From assembly GCA_030841105.1 (NCBI GenBank), contig JAVEDE010000014.1:1-55640 (forward strand): a DNA stretch of 55,640 nucleotides. Reading direction: 5' to 3'. Under the pieces are notes generated by a model that saw nothing but the letters and a program-made list of their open reading frames with translations, was not told the DNA's origin and did no database searches. The DNA is from Pyrinomonadaceae bacterium (GTDB taxonomy: Bacteria; Acidobacteriota; Blastocatellia; Pyrinomonadales; Pyrinomonadaceae). Each line of letters begins with the position of its first letter. The first letter of the stretch is position 1. Positions 43,378 to 52,066 of the stretch are shown piece after piece. A program made the position numbers and the translations under genes.

Positions 43378-44448
43378 TCAATCTCCTATCTTCTGGATCA
43401 TTTCGATGAGGTTGACGATCAGGGTGTCGGTCTGAACAATGATCTTTCTCGTATTGGCGTAGAGGTTGTTAACTTGATTGTAAACGGTCTGTTCAGCGTC
43501 TTTGTTACGCAGGAGGGGGAACGCGTCGCCCACGAGACAGTTCGTGATGCTTTCGTGCGCCCCCAGATATTCTTGCAAGAGAGTGTTGATGATCTTGTAA
43601 AACTCGCGCGCCTTAATGACCGGCTCCTGACTGTCCTGCTCGATGAGTTGGCAAAGCACGTTGAAGGATTCTTCGACCCGCTGGCCGCTCCTCGGGAGCG
43701 GGTCGAAAACGCGCGACTTCATGTTTTCCTGATAGGAACTATGATAGTTTTCCCACGCCTCGTTGAAAGACTTGATGCTATTCCACACGCTGGGATTTTC
43801 CATGATGTCGTTCACCGCTTTATGCAAGTTCGCGATGTGCGTGGTGCGGATCGACAAAATCTCGGCGCGGATGTGTTTGACGAATTTGAGGATGGTGATG
43901 AAGTTGCGCCAAAACTCGTTGTCGAGGAGCATGAGTTTTTTTTGCGGCACGACCAGAATATCGTGATAGACGGGGTCGGTCAGGAGGTTGGCATTTTCTG
44001 TCGCCAATCTGAAAAACAGGTCGTCTATCTTGCTCTTGATGTTGTTAATGAACTCTCCCGACCCCATTCCTGCCGGGTTATATTCCAGAACATAATGGGA
44101 GCGTAGATCAGCCGGGAGATTATTTATATCGGTGGTTAAAATGATGGTGGGCTTGCCGAGGGCGTGTGCCATGCCCAGTTCGTACATCACATTCGGATTG
44201 GGCTTTCCGGTTGCGGGTTCAGGACTGCACACGGCGACAACGAGTCTGGCTGACCGTGTTGCCTTCACGATGTCCTCGACGAAATTTACTCCCGGTTGCG
44301 TAATGTCCAGCCTGTGAGGATGAAGCTTATGTGTGACGAGTGCCTGCACAATACATGCATAAAGGGAATCATATTCCGAGGCGAACGGCATCACGATAAA
44401 ACAGTTATTGGCCGGAGGTGGACACTTGATAACTATCGCGTGCGACAT
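43378..44448 (-). CDS. Nucleoside deoxyribosyltransferase/TIR-like protein with helical C-terminus
   Basis: A 356-residue protein. Residues 14-125 match the nucleotide-binding fold shared by nucleoside 2-deoxyribosyltransferases and TIR-like/SLOG domains: CFIVMPFASEYDSLY (16-30), GVNFVEDIVKATRSARLVVAVCSPE, and NPNVMYELGMAHALGKPTIILT (84-105) with the likely catalytic E90. The remaining about 230 residues are helical and unrecognised. Such N-terminal domains occur as effectors or signal-makers in defence and stress islands. First gene of the cassette; a perfect 8-base inverted repeat lies 16 bases upstream of the ATG at 44448. An in-frame TTG start farther upstream would run through that repeat and is less likely. 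Confidence 0.75.
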   Translation of the reverse strand: MSHAIVIKCPPPANNCFIVMPFASEYDSLYACIVQALVTHKLHPHRLDITQPGVNFVEDIVKATRSARLVVAVCSPEPATGKPNPNVMYELGMAHALGKPTIILTTDINNLPADLRSHYVLEYNPAGMGSGEFINNIKSKIDDLFFRLATENANLLTDPVYHDILVVPQKKLMLLDNEFWRNFITILKFVKHIRAEILSIRTTHIANLHKAVNDIMENPSVWNSIKSFNEAWENYHSSYQENMKSRVFDPLPRSGQRVEESFNVLCQLIEQDSQEPVIKAREFYKIINTLLQEYLGAHESITNCLVGDAFPLLRNKDAEQTVYNQVNNLYANTRKIIVQTDTLIVNLIEMIQKIGD

Positions 44449-44463
44449 GGCAGGCCCTCTGAC

Positions 44464-44491
44464 GGTTGGAATCGAGATGAGGTTTCCAACC
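44464..44491. promoter_or_regulatory. Inverted repeat in the leader of the three-gene cassette
   Basis: GGTTGGAA (44464-44471) and TTCCAACC (44484-44491) are perfect complements with a 12-base spacer, 16 bases before the start codon of the first cassette gene. It could be a repressor operator or an RNA hairpin that hides the ribosome site. No assigned binding protein. Confidence 0.5.
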
Positions 44492-44679
44492 AACAAGAAT
44501 GATCAAAAGCTTGCGTTGCTGTAGGTCATGCTTTCCGTCTGGCCGATGTTTAGGATGAGATAACAGGTCGCGCCGTGACTAGAAACTACAAAGAATGTAT
44601 GTGCGAGGCATTAGCTTGCTCTGATATAAACTGGGTCACACTATAGCACACTCGAACGGGGGCTTCCGTAGGCAGCCAT

Positions 44680-44718
44680 AAAAAATTTACGCCGCAAGTG
44701 ACCCGTCACTTGCGGCGT
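44680..44718 (-). terminator. Rho-independent terminator of glmS
   Basis: A 13-bp perfect stem (ACGCCGCAAGTGA with TCACTTGCGGCGT), loop of 4 bases; read on the minus strand it is followed by AAATTTTTT. It lies 96 bases after the glmS stop and insulates the accessory cassette. The rest of 44492-44813 shows no gene. Confidence 0.9.
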
Positions 44719-44813
44719 GTTTTGTTCGGCTTTAATTATTACTTTACAGCTTACACGTCTATTGGCCGACCCTCTGAGCCGGACGTAATGGCGAGACCTC
44801 CTGCCGCGGCATC

Positions 44814-46673
44814 TTATTCGACCGTGACGGACTTCGCCAGATTGCGCGGTTGATCCACGTCGCAGCCACGACGCACCGCGATGTGATAGGCGAGGAGTTG
44901 GAGGGGGATGACGGCGAGTATGGGCGAGAGCAGATCGCTCGACGCGGGAATCTCGATCACGTGGTCGGAGACTTCCGCAGACATCTCGTCGCCCTCGGTC
45001 AACACGGAGAGCACGAGTCCCTCGCGCGCTTTGACTTCGACGATGTTGGAGTGGGTCTTCTCGTAACGGAGTTCGGAGGCGCGGTTGCCTTCCTCGCGCG
45101 TGTTGATGACGACGACGGGGAGGCGTTCGTCAATCAGCGCGTTCGGGCCGTGCTTCATCTCGCCCGCCGGGTAGCCTTCGGCGTGGATGTAGGAAATCTC
45201 TTTGAGCTTGAGCGCGCCTTCGAGCGCGACGGGGAAATTGATGCCGCGGCCGAGGTAGAGAAAATCCGTCGAGCGGTGGAACTCGCGCGCGAGTTCTTCG
45301 AGGGAGTCGGACTCGCTGAGGAGGTGCTCGATCTTAACGGGCAGTTCGGCCAACTCCTGCGCGTGGTGCTTGGCCTCGTCGGCGGAGAGCGCGCCGCGCA
45401 CCTGGCCGAGGTGGAGGCCGAAGAGATAGAGCGCGATCATCTGCGCGGTGAAGGCTTTGGTCGAGGCGACGCCGATCTCCGGCCCGGCGTGCGTCAGGAT
45501 CGTGCCGTCTGACTCGCGCGTAATCATCGAGCCTTGCACGTTGCAGATGGCGAGAATTTTCGCGCCGCGTTCTTTCGCCTCGCGCAGCGCGGCGATGGTG
45601 TCGGCCGTCTCGCCCGACTGCGAGATGACGACGAGTAAAGTCTTCTCGTTGATCACCGGATCGCGATAGCGAAACTCCGAGGCGTAGTCAACTTCGACGG
45701 GCACGCGCGCGAACTGTTCGAGCATGTACTTGCCCGCCAGCCCCGCGTGCCACGAAGTGCCGCAGGCGGCGATCATCACGCGGTCGAAACTTTTGAAGTC
45801 GGCATCGGTGATGTTCATCTCGTCCAAGTAGACGCGCCCGGTATCTAAGGAGATGCGCCCCTGCACGGTGTCGCGCACGGCGCGCGGCTGCTCGTAAATC
45901 TCCTTGAGCATGAAATGCTTGAAGCCGCCCTTCTCCGCCATGATCGGATCCCAGGTGATGCGCTGTCGCTGCGGCTCGCGCAGGTCGCCCTCGAAATCGG
46001 TGACGCGCACGGCGTCGCGCGTGAGGACTGCGATCTCGCGCTCGCCGAGATAGAAGACGTCGCGCGTGTGTTGCAGGATGGGCGGGATGTCGGAGGCGAC
46101 GAAAAACTCGCCGTCGCCGAGTCCGATGACGACGGGCGGGCCTTGCCGCACGGCGATGATCAAGTCCGGCTCGTCCACGGAAATGATCGAGAGCGCGAAG
46201 ATGCCGCGCAGGTCGCGCACGGCGCGCTGCACCGCCCGTTCCAACTTCTGTTCCTCGCGCAGGTACTCTTCGATCAAGTGGGCGATGACTTCCGTGTCGG
46301 TCTCGGTGACGAAATTATGATCGGTCTTGCGCAGACGCTCTTTGAGTTGGAGATAATTTTCGATGATGCCGTTGTGGACGACGACGACGCGCCCGGTGCA
46401 GTCGCGGTGCGGGTGTGCGTTCTCTTCGGTGGGGCGGCCGTGCGTCGCCCAGCGCGTGTGGCCGATGCCGTAAGTGCCGTCGAGCGGCTTGAGGCGGATC
46501 GCCTCTTCGAGGTTGCGCAGTTTGCCCTCGGCGCGGCGGATGTCGAGGTGGTGCGCCTCGTCCACGACGGCGATCCCGGCCGAGTCGTAGCCGCGATATT
46601 CGAGTTTGCGCAAGCCGTCAATGATGACCGGCACGACCTGTTTGTTACCGACGTATCCGACGATGCCACACAT
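44814..46673 (-). CDS. glmS: Glutamine--fructose-6-phosphate aminotransferase GlmS
   Basis: GlmS makes glucosamine-6-phosphate from fructose-6-phosphate and glutamine, the entry to UDP-GlcNAc. The 619-residue protein begins MCGIVGYVG with the catalytic Cys2 (after Met removal), has the glutaminase motifs [11 protein letters not shown] and VHNGIIENY, two SIS domains ([41 protein letters not shown]) and the ending [11 protein letters not shown]. Full length. Directly downstream of glmU, with a word-built hairpin in between. No glmS ribozyme is seen upstream. Confidence 0.98.
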   Translation of the reverse strand: MCGIVGYVGNKQVVPVIIDGLRKLEYRGYDSAGIAVVDEAHHLDIRRAEGKLRNLEEAIRLKPLDGTYGIGHTRWATHGRPTEENAHPHRDCTGRVVVVHNGIIENYLQLKERLRKTDHNFVTETDTEVIAHLIEEYLREEQKLERAVQRAVRDLRGIFALSIISVDEPDLIIAVRQGPPVVIGLGDGEFFVASDIPPILQHTRDVFYLGEREIAVLTRDAVRVTDFEGDLREPQRQRITWDPIMAEKGGFKHFMLKEIYEQPRAVRDTVQGRISLDTGRVYLDEMNITDADFKSFDRVMIAACGTSWHAGLAGKYMLEQFARVPVEVDYASEFRYRDPVINEKTLLVVISQSGETADTIAALREAKERGAKILAICNVQGSMITRESDGTILTHAGPEIGVASTKAFTAQMIALYLFGLHLGQVRGALSADEAKHHAQELAELPVKIEHLLSESDSLEELAREFHRSTDFLYLGRGINFPVALEGALKLKEISYIHAEGYPAGEMKHGPNALIDERLPVVVINTREEGNRASELRYEKTHSNIVEVKAREGLVLSVLTEGDEMSAEVSDHVIEIPASSDLLSPILAVIPLQLLAYHIAVRRGCDVDQPRNLAKSVTVE

Positions 46674-46698
46674 GCGTTGCTTTCCTTTCAGGAAAGCA

Positions 46699-46783
46699 GT
46701 GACGAGTGTCGAGTGACAAGTGACAAGTTAAAGAGCAAGGCTTTTGCTCTAACTTGTCACTTGTCACCTGTCACCTGTCACTG
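46699..46783. repeat. TGACRAG-word inverted repeat (family A) between glmU and glmS
   Basis: Left arm TGACGAG, TGTCGAG, TGACAAG, TGACAAG, TTAAAGAGCAA; right arm TTGCTCTAACTTGTCACTTG and two CCTGTCA words. The arms pair into the centre (AAGAGCAAGGCTTTTGCTCT), making one long hairpin. The glmU stop codon and its last five codons are inside the right arm. Confidence 0.87.
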
Positions 46784-48341
46784 CTTTTGTTGTTTCTTCC
46801 TCCGTCCGTTCGGGCGCGTTAGCCCCTGCGGGCGGCGCGGCCGCGGCGGCGCGGAGGTCTTTTTTGACCGTGGCGGGGACGCCCGCGACGAGCGTGTCGG
46901 GCGCGACGTCGCGCGTGACGACCGAACCTGCGCCGGTCATGCTGCGCGCCCCGACCGTGACCGGCGCGACGAGCATCGTGTCCGAACCGATCTTCACATC
47001 CTCGGCGATGACGGTCGGATTTTTGTTCACGCCGTCGTAGTTGCACGTCACAGTGCCCGCGCCGATGTTTGTGCGCGCGCCGATGTCCGCGTCGCCGAGG
47101 TAAGTCAGGTGCATCGCCTTCGCCTTGCGGCCGAGCCGCGACTTCTTCACCTCGACGAAGTTGCCGACGGCCGACTCTTCTTCGAGTTGGGCGTTCATGC
47201 GCAGGTGCGCGAAGGGGCCGACCGAGCAGTTGTCTGCAACGTCGGAATCAACGATGACCGAGTGGTCTTTGATGCGGACGCCGCTGCCGATGCGCGAGTT
47301 TGAGATGCGCGTGCCGGAACGTATCTCGCAGCCCTCGCCGATCTGCGTGCGCCCCTCGATGTTGACGCCGGGGTAGATGATCGTGTCGTGGCCGATCTGC
47401 GCTTCGGCCGAGACGTAGGTGTGCGCCGGGTCAATGATGGTGACGCCGCTGTCGAGCATCAAGCGGCGCAGCGTGCGCAGGCGCAGCAGGCGCTCGAACT
47501 CTGCAAGTTCGACGCGCGTGTTGATGCCGGAGACTTCACGCGCGTCCGTGTGCGTGAAGACGCTCACGTCTTCGCCGTCGGCGCGCAGGATCGCGGGCAC
47601 GTCCGTTAGATAGTATTCGCCCTGCGCGTTGGCGGGCTGCACGCGCGCGAGCGCGCCGAACAGCGAGCGCGTCTCGAAGCAGTAAATCCCGGCGTTGATC
47701 TCTTTGATCTGCCGTTCCTCCGGCGTGGCGTCGCGCTGTTCGACGATGCGCTCGAAGCGGCCGTCTGCGTCGCGCACGATGCGGCCGTAGCCGGTGGGGT
47801 CTTCGAGTTTGACGGTGAGCACGGAGCAGGTCGCGCCGCGCCCGCGGTGCGTGCGGTGCTGGTGGACGAGCGCGCCGAGCGTCTCGTGGTGCATCAAGGG
47901 CACGTCGCCGGAGAGTACGAGGAGCGTGGAGTTGGCGTCGGCGAGCGCGTCGCGCGCCGCCATCACGGCGTCGCCCGTGCCGCGCTGTTCGGTCTGCGTG
48001 ATGAAGATCGCGCCGCCCGCGCCGAGTTCCTGTTCGACCGCCACCTTCACCTCTTCCGCCTGATGCCCGACGACGATGTGGACGGGTCGGCCTTCTTTGA
48101 CGAGCGCGGCGGCCGTGTGGCAGACGTGCGCGATGAGCGGGCGGCCGCCGAGTTGGTGCAGGACTTTGGCCGTGCGCGAGTGCATCCGCGTGCCGAGTCC
48201 GGCGGCGAGGATGAGCACGTCGAGCGGCGCACTCGTGGTCGCGCTGCTCGACGTGCCCGCACCTGCTGCGGTGGCGTTCGGCGTCGCGGGCTGCGTGGGC
48301 GTTCCCTGTGGGTTAGTGGGCGGGGGCTGCTGTTTGTCCAT
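46764..48341 (-). CDS. glmU: Bifunctional UDP-GlcNAc pyrophosphorylase/GlcN-1-P acetyltransferase GlmU
   Basis: GlmU acetylates glucosamine-1-phosphate and then forms UDP-GlcNAc, the precursor for the mur genes. The 525-residue product has a 38-residue Gln/Pro/Thr/Ala N-terminal extension, the uridylyltransferase motif LAAGLGTRMHSRTAKVLH, LSGDVPLMHHETL, and a left-handed beta helix of hexapeptides (IGHDTIIYPGVNIEG, NCSVGPFAHLRMNAQL) with KKSRLGRKAKAMHLTYLGDADIG (acetyl-CoA site). The C-terminal about 30 residues are unconserved, and the last (KAVTGDR) come from the repeat. It is longer than the usual about 455 residues at both ends. Confidence 0.95.
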   Translation of the reverse strand: MDKQQPPPTNPQGTPTQPATPNATAAGAGTSSSATTSAPLDVLILAAGLGTRMHSRTAKVLHQLGGRPLIAHVCHTAAALVKEGRPVHIVVGHQAEEVKVAVEQELGAGGAIFITQTEQRGTGDAVMAARDALADANSTLLVLSGDVPLMHHETLGALVHQHRTHRGRGATCSVLTVKLEDPTGYGRIVRDADGRFERIVEQRDATPEERQIKEINAGIYCFETRSLFGALARVQPANAQGEYYLTDVPAILRADGEDVSVFTHTDAREVSGINTRVELAEFERLLRLRTLRRLMLDSGVTIIDPAHTYVSAEAQIGHDTIIYPGVNIEGRTQIGEGCEIRSGTRISNSRIGSGVRIKDHSVIVDSDVADNCSVGPFAHLRMNAQLEEESAVGNFVEVKKSRLGRKAKAMHLTYLGDADIGARTNIGAGTVTCNYDGVNKNPTVIAEDVKIGSDTMLVAPVTVGARSMTGAGSVVTRDVAPDTLVAGVPATVKKDLRAAAAAPPAGANAPERTEEETTKAVTGDR

Positions 48342-48356
48342 TATGTTCTCAAGCGT

Positions 48357-49412
48357 TCAGGCGAGACTGTGGAAGGGGCGCGGCGTGGTGGTGGCGACGT
48401 CGGCCGACGCCTGTTCGTAGCAGGCGACGATGACGCGCGCCAGTTTCTCAGGACTGTGGCGCACCTTTTCGCCCTCGTCGAGCAAGTCGGCGCGGACGAT
48501 CTCGGCCTCGTGGCTGAACTCTTCTTCGAAAAGGTGATCGGTCAGGCCGATCTGCTGCGCGCCCTCGGCGCGATAACGCGCGGCCTGCTCCTCGCTGATG
48601 TGGCGGTTGTTGACGATGACGTAATCGAAATTGATGGCGGGCGCGTAACGCTTCACGGTCTCCAGGTGGCGGCGCGCGCTGTAGCCGTCGGTCTCGCCCG
48701 GCTGCGTCATCAAGTTGCAGATGAAAATTTTGACGGCCTCGGACTGGCCGATGGTTTCGGCGACGCGAGAGACGAGCAGGTTCGGCAGGATGCTGGTGTA
48801 GAGCGACCCCGGCCCGACCGTGATGATGTCTGCGGCGCGCAGTGCCGAGAGCGCTTCGGGCAGCGGGAGACATTGTTCCGGTTCGAGCCGGAGTCGGCGG
48901 ATCGTGCCGTGTGAAGCCGTGATGTTGGTTTCGCCGAAGACTTCCCGGCCGTCTTCGAGTTCGGCGACGAGGCGCACGTCGTTCAAAGTGGCCGGGTAGA
49001 TGCGCCCCTTGCTGGCGAGCACTTCTGAGGAGAGGCGGACGGCTTCGGTGAAGTCGCCGGTCACGTCGGTGAGTGCGGCGAGAAAGAGATTGCCGAAGCT
49101 GTGACCGCCGAGGTCGCCGCCGCCGCGAAAACGGTAACGGAAGAGACGACCCATGAGCGTCGAGTCTTCCGAGAGCGCGACCATGCAGTTGCGTATGTCG
49201 CCGGGCGGGAGGATTTGTAGTTCGTCGCGCAGACGACCCGAACTGCCGCCGTCGTCCGAGACGGTGACGATAGCCGCGAGAGCATCGAGCCATTGCCCGC
49301 CGCCGTCGCGCTTGTCCACGAGTCGCTTCAAGCCTGACAGCACGGTCGAGAGACCCGTGCCGCCGCCGATGGCGACCAGTTTCAACCCCCGCTCTGTCCC
49401 GGACACGTGCAA
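48357..49412 (-). CDS. YvcK/CofD-like protein (gluconeogenesis factor family)
   Basis: A 351-residue protein of the YvcK family: LVAIGGGTGLSTVLSGLK, VTVSDDGGSSGRLRDE, PPGDIRNCMVALSE and GHSFGNLFLAAL at the N-terminal half, DIITVGPGSLYTSILPNLLV and CNLMTQPGETDGYSARRHLE in the second. YvcK binds UDP-GlcNAc and links carbon state to cell-wall synthesis and cell shape in Bacillus and mycobacteria, fitting its position 15 bases upstream of glmU, whose product is UDP-GlcNAc. Start is TTG with GGAGG eight bases before it; no ATG exists before the first motif. Confidence 0.92.
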   Translation of the reverse strand: MHVSGTERGLKLVAIGGGTGLSTVLSGLKRLVDKRDGGGQWLDALAAIVTVSDDGGSSGRLRDELQILPPGDIRNCMVALSEDSTLMGRLFRYRFRGGGDLGGHSFGNLFLAALTDVTGDFTEAVRLSSEVLASKGRIYPATLNDVRLVAELEDGREVFGETNITASHGTIRRLRLEPEQCLPLPEALSALRAADIITVGPGSLYTSILPNLLVSRVAETIGQSEAVKIFICNLMTQPGETDGYSARRHLETVKRYAPAINFDYVIVNNRHISEEQAARYRAEGAQQIGLTDHLFEEEFSHEAEIVRADLLDEGEKVRHSPEKLARVIVACYEQASADVATTTPRPFHSLA

Positions 49413-49551
49413 ATGCTCACCCTCCCTGCTGCTTGCGACGGCAAGTTGACCGTGCGCTTTGAAATCATACTCAAAAGCCGGAGGCTTTCAAAGCGGCGCG
49501 TCGGAAATGAAAGTTGTGGACAAGCGGGATTGAGACGCCGGAGGCGGCGAC

Positions 49552-50559
49552 TTAAGGACGGGACGCGAAGATGAGCCGCTCGTATTCCGGCTCGTTGCGC
49601 AAGGGAACGAGGTCTGGATCGTGTTGCGCGCGGACGCGCAAATTGGGTTGTAGTTCGAGAGCGCGTCCCAGAGATTGCAGGGCGGATTCGAGCGCGCCGA
49701 GACGCGTGCGCGCGGCGGCCAGCCCGTAGTGAATGTGCGCGGCGTCGGCGTCGCGTTTGAGAGCGCGCTCGAACATCTCCTGCGCCGCGACGAAATCGCC
49801 GCGGTTGAGTTCGATGACGCCGCGGTCGTAGAGTTCCTCTGCGTTGCGCGGCATCGCGCTCTCCGAACGCATGCGCGCCTCGGCGATGGCGAGATAAGTG
49901 CGCGAGCGCGCCGTCACTTCGGCCACGCCCGAATGCTGCTCGATGAGCGCGCGAAACAACAGACGCGCCTCGGAAAAACGACCACGCACGAACTCCTTGT
50001 GCGCGCGCTCGAAGGCGCGCAAAGCGGCGGCCTCGTCCAGCGTGGGCTGGCGCGGCGGCGAGGGCGCGGGACGCGCGGCGGGCTTGGCCGTGACGGTCGT
50101 CGTGCGAGTTGTCTGCTTCTTCGCGGCGGCGGGCGGCGCGGGGGCGTTGCGTTTGGTCGGCTTCACGGCCGCGGCCTTTGCCGCAGTACGCGCCGGACTC
50201 TTAGACGGAGTCTTGGCGGCAGTCTTTGCCGGGGTCTTAACTGTAGTTTTACCTTTGGACGTGGCGGGGCGCGGCTTCGCGTCCACGGCTTTGGGACGTG
50301 CGGCGGGCTTGGCCTTCGTCGTCGAAACGGCGCGTAAACTCTTCTTCGTGGATTTCGCGGCCGGGGCTACGGCCGTCTTGTTCTTCGTGGCTTTGCGGAC
50401 AGGGGCTTTCTCCGCACCGGAGCGTTTGGCGAGCGGTTGCGGGCGCGCCGTGGTCTTCGCGCCCAACTTGCGGTTTTTTGCCGTTGAAGCACTGGAGCCG
50501 CTACGTGTGACCGGGCGGGAGGATGGTCTTTTCGCGCTCTTGCTGACAGATTCGCTCAT
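49552..50559 (-). CDS. Lys/Ala-rich (histone H1-like) TPR protein
   Basis: A 335-residue protein in two halves. Residues 1-180 consist of Lys/Ala/Pro/Thr repeats (KTPAKTAAKTPSKSPARTAAK style) resembling histone H1-like bacterial nucleic-acid-binding tails. Residues about 190-335 form a TPR region (AFERAHKEFVRGRFSEARLLFRAL ... GRALELQPNLRVRAQHDPDL). The mix suggests a nucleoid- or RNA-associated scaffold. ATG 50559 follows GGAG at eight bases; an ATG at 50571 and longer frames upstream are alternatives. It stands alone between yvcK and the divergent mglB. Confidence 0.8.
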   Translation of the reverse strand: MSESVSKSAKRPSSRPVTRSGSSASTAKNRKLGAKTTARPQPLAKRSGAEKAPVRKATKNKTAVAPAAKSTKKSLRAVSTTKAKPAARPKAVDAKPRPATSKGKTTVKTPAKTAAKTPSKSPARTAAKAAAVKPTKRNAPAPPAAAKKQTTRTTTVTAKPAARPAPSPPRQPTLDEAAALRAFERAHKEFVRGRFSEARLLFRALIEQHSGVAEVTARSRTYLAIAEARMRSESAMPRNAEELYDRGVIELNRGDFVAAQEMFERALKRDADAAHIHYGLAAARTRLGALESALQSLGRALELQPNLRVRAQHDPDLVPLRNEPEYERLIFASRP

Positions 50560-50914
50560 GCGAAGCTCCATTATCAAAATGACTCCCGATTCAGAGCCAA
50601 GAAACGCCGGCACTTTAGCACAGCCTGTCGCATAAATCAACGCGGTAGTGTAAGTTGCGGGCATCAAGGGGCTTTCCTGAGACGGCGACGGGGGCGGCCA
50701 ACAAAGAAAAACAGTTGATGTTCTTGAAGGCGTTATGTTAGAGTCCAAAAGGAGTTGCGCCCCTCGTGCGACCCTTGAGGGATGGGGGCAATCGTTTCCG
50801 TCCGGCACTCGAACTCCTTTAGAATGCCGGGCTTAAGTTTTAGACGCGACTCTCGATAGCGACCCCTGACCATCCCACCTCAGTAGCTCCCAAATAGAGA
50901 AAGCGCCTGTACTA
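50560..50914. other. Divergent intergenic region between TPR gene and mglB
   Basis: 355 bases with no supported gene. Promoters for both directions must be here; TTGATG (near 50714) followed by TATGTT is the best plus-strand candidate but is poorly spaced. A hairpin-like GGAGTTG ... CGAACTCC (about 50751-50819) is long-spaced and of uncertain value. Confidence 0.4.
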
Positions 50915-51397
50915 ATGACAGACACTCCTATGATCATGCGTGAGCAGCAATACGAGCGGATTGTGTCTGTTTTACACAAACTGCGCGCCGAATCGCTCTC
51001 CCGCGTGGTCTTCCTCGTGGACAAAAACGGACAGCCCATCGCCGTGCAGGGCGACGTGAGCAATATTGACACGACGAGCCTCGCCTCGCTGGCCGCCGGG
51101 AACGTCGCGGCGACCGGCGGCATGGCACAACTCATTGGCGAGAAAGAGTTTCCCACGCTGTCGCACGAGGGCGAGCGCGAGAGCATTCATATCTGCATCA
51201 TCGGGCGCACGCTTCTCGTCGTCGTCTTTGACGACCGCTCCAGTCTCGGTCTCGTCAAACTGCGCGTGAAGCAGGCGTCGCGCGAACTGGCCTTGATTTT
51301 TGAGGATGTCGAACGCGATTCTCAGCAAAAGCGCGAGCAGGACGACTCGCTTTTCGCAGGCATCACGGATGACGACATTGATAGCTTGTTCAACTAG
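50915..51397 (+). CDS. mglB: Roadblock/LC7-domain protein MglB
   Basis: MglB-type roadblock proteins are GTPase-activating or polarity partners of the small GTPase MglA. The 160-residue product has a roadblock/LC7 fold in residues 12-125: YERIVSVLHKLRAESLSRVVFLVDKNGQPIAV, ASLAAGNVAATGGMAQLIG, IHICIIGRTLLVVVFDDRSSLGLVKLRVKQAS, followed by an acidic C-terminus. The call is strengthened by the neighbouring mglA in the same orientation. Internal Mets at residues 6 and 8 are alternative starts. Confidence 0.9.
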   Translation: MTDTPMIMREQQYERIVSVLHKLRAESLSRVVFLVDKNGQPIAVQGDVSNIDTTSLASLAAGNVAATGGMAQLIGEKEFPTLSHEGERESIHICIIGRTLLVVVFDDRSSLGLVKLRVKQASRELALIFEDVERDSQQKREQDDSLFAGITDDDIDSLFN

Positions 51398-51474
51398 TGA
51401 CGAGTGGCGAGTGACGAGCGACAAGTAAAGCAGCTTGTCTCAACTTGTCACCCGTCACTCGTCACTCGTCACTT
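51396..51474. repeat. TGACRAG-word inverted repeat (family A) between mglB and mglA
   Basis: Left arm TGACGAG, TGGCGAG, TGACGAG, CGACAAG, TAAAGCAG; right arm CAACTTGTCACCCG and two CTCGTCA words. It ends 7 bases before the mglA start, which lacks a Shine-Dalgarno sequence. Confidence 0.85.
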
Positions 51475-51481
51475 AAATGTT

Positions 51482-52066
51482 ATGACGTTTATCAACTACG
51501 CATCACGCGAAATCAATTGCAAGATCGTCTATTACGGGCCGGGGCTGTGCGGCAAGACGACCAACCTGCAATATATCTACGACTCGACCGCGCCCGCCTC
51601 GAAGGGCAAACTCATCAGCCTCGCGACCGAAACCGACCGCACGCTCTTCTTCGACTTCATGCCGCTCGAACTCGGCACGGTGCGCGGCTTCAAGACCCGC
51701 TTCCACCTCTACACAGTCCCCGGTCAGGTCTTCTACGACGCCTCGCGCAAACTCATCCTCAAAGGCGTTGACGGCGTCGTCTTCGTCGCCGACAGTCAAG
51801 AGGAGCGCATGGACGCCAACATCGAAGCCCTCTACAACCTCGAAGAGAACCTCAAGGCCAACGGCTACGATTTGATGAAGCTGCCCTACGTGCTCCAACT
51901 CAACAAGCGCGATTTGCCGAACGTCATCCCCCCCGACGAACTCGTGAGCGAACTGCGACGCAAGGACGAGGCCGTCCACGAAGCCGTCGCCTACAAGGGC
52001 GTCGGCGTCTTCGACACGCTCAAGTCCGTCGCCAAGCAAGTTCTCACCGAACTGCGCAAAGGCTAA
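51482..52066 (+). CDS. mglA: Polarity GTPase MglA
   Basis: MglA is a Ras-like small GTPase that sets cell polarity and motility direction in Myxococcus and occurs widely with MglB. The 194-residue product starts MTFINYASREINCKIVYYGP with P-loop GPGLCGKT at 19-26 (the short form typical of MglA), continues with FFDFMPLELGTVRGFKTRFHLYTVPGQ (switch region and the G3 TVPGQ motif), VFVADSQEERMDAN, and LQLNKRDLPN (G4 NKRD). Full length. The stop codon overlaps the reverse frame of the repeat array by a few bases. Confidence 0.95.
   Translation: MTFINYASREINCKIVYYGPGLCGKTTNLQYIYDSTAPASKGKLISLATETDRTLFFDFMPLELGTVRGFKTRFHLYTVPGQVFYDASRKLILKGVDGVVFVADSQEERMDANIEALYNLEENLKANGYDLMKLPYVLQLNKRDLPNVIPPDELVSELRRKDEAVHEAVAYKGVGVFDTLKSVAKQVLTELRKG

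Noticed and set aside
30355..44800. Prophage or integrative element
   Set aside because: No integrase, phage structural gene, att-like direct repeat or tRNA gene was seen at the borders.
46674..46763. glmS ribozyme upstream of glmS
   Set aside because: The leader is fully taken by the word-built hairpin; no ribozyme core sequence was seen.
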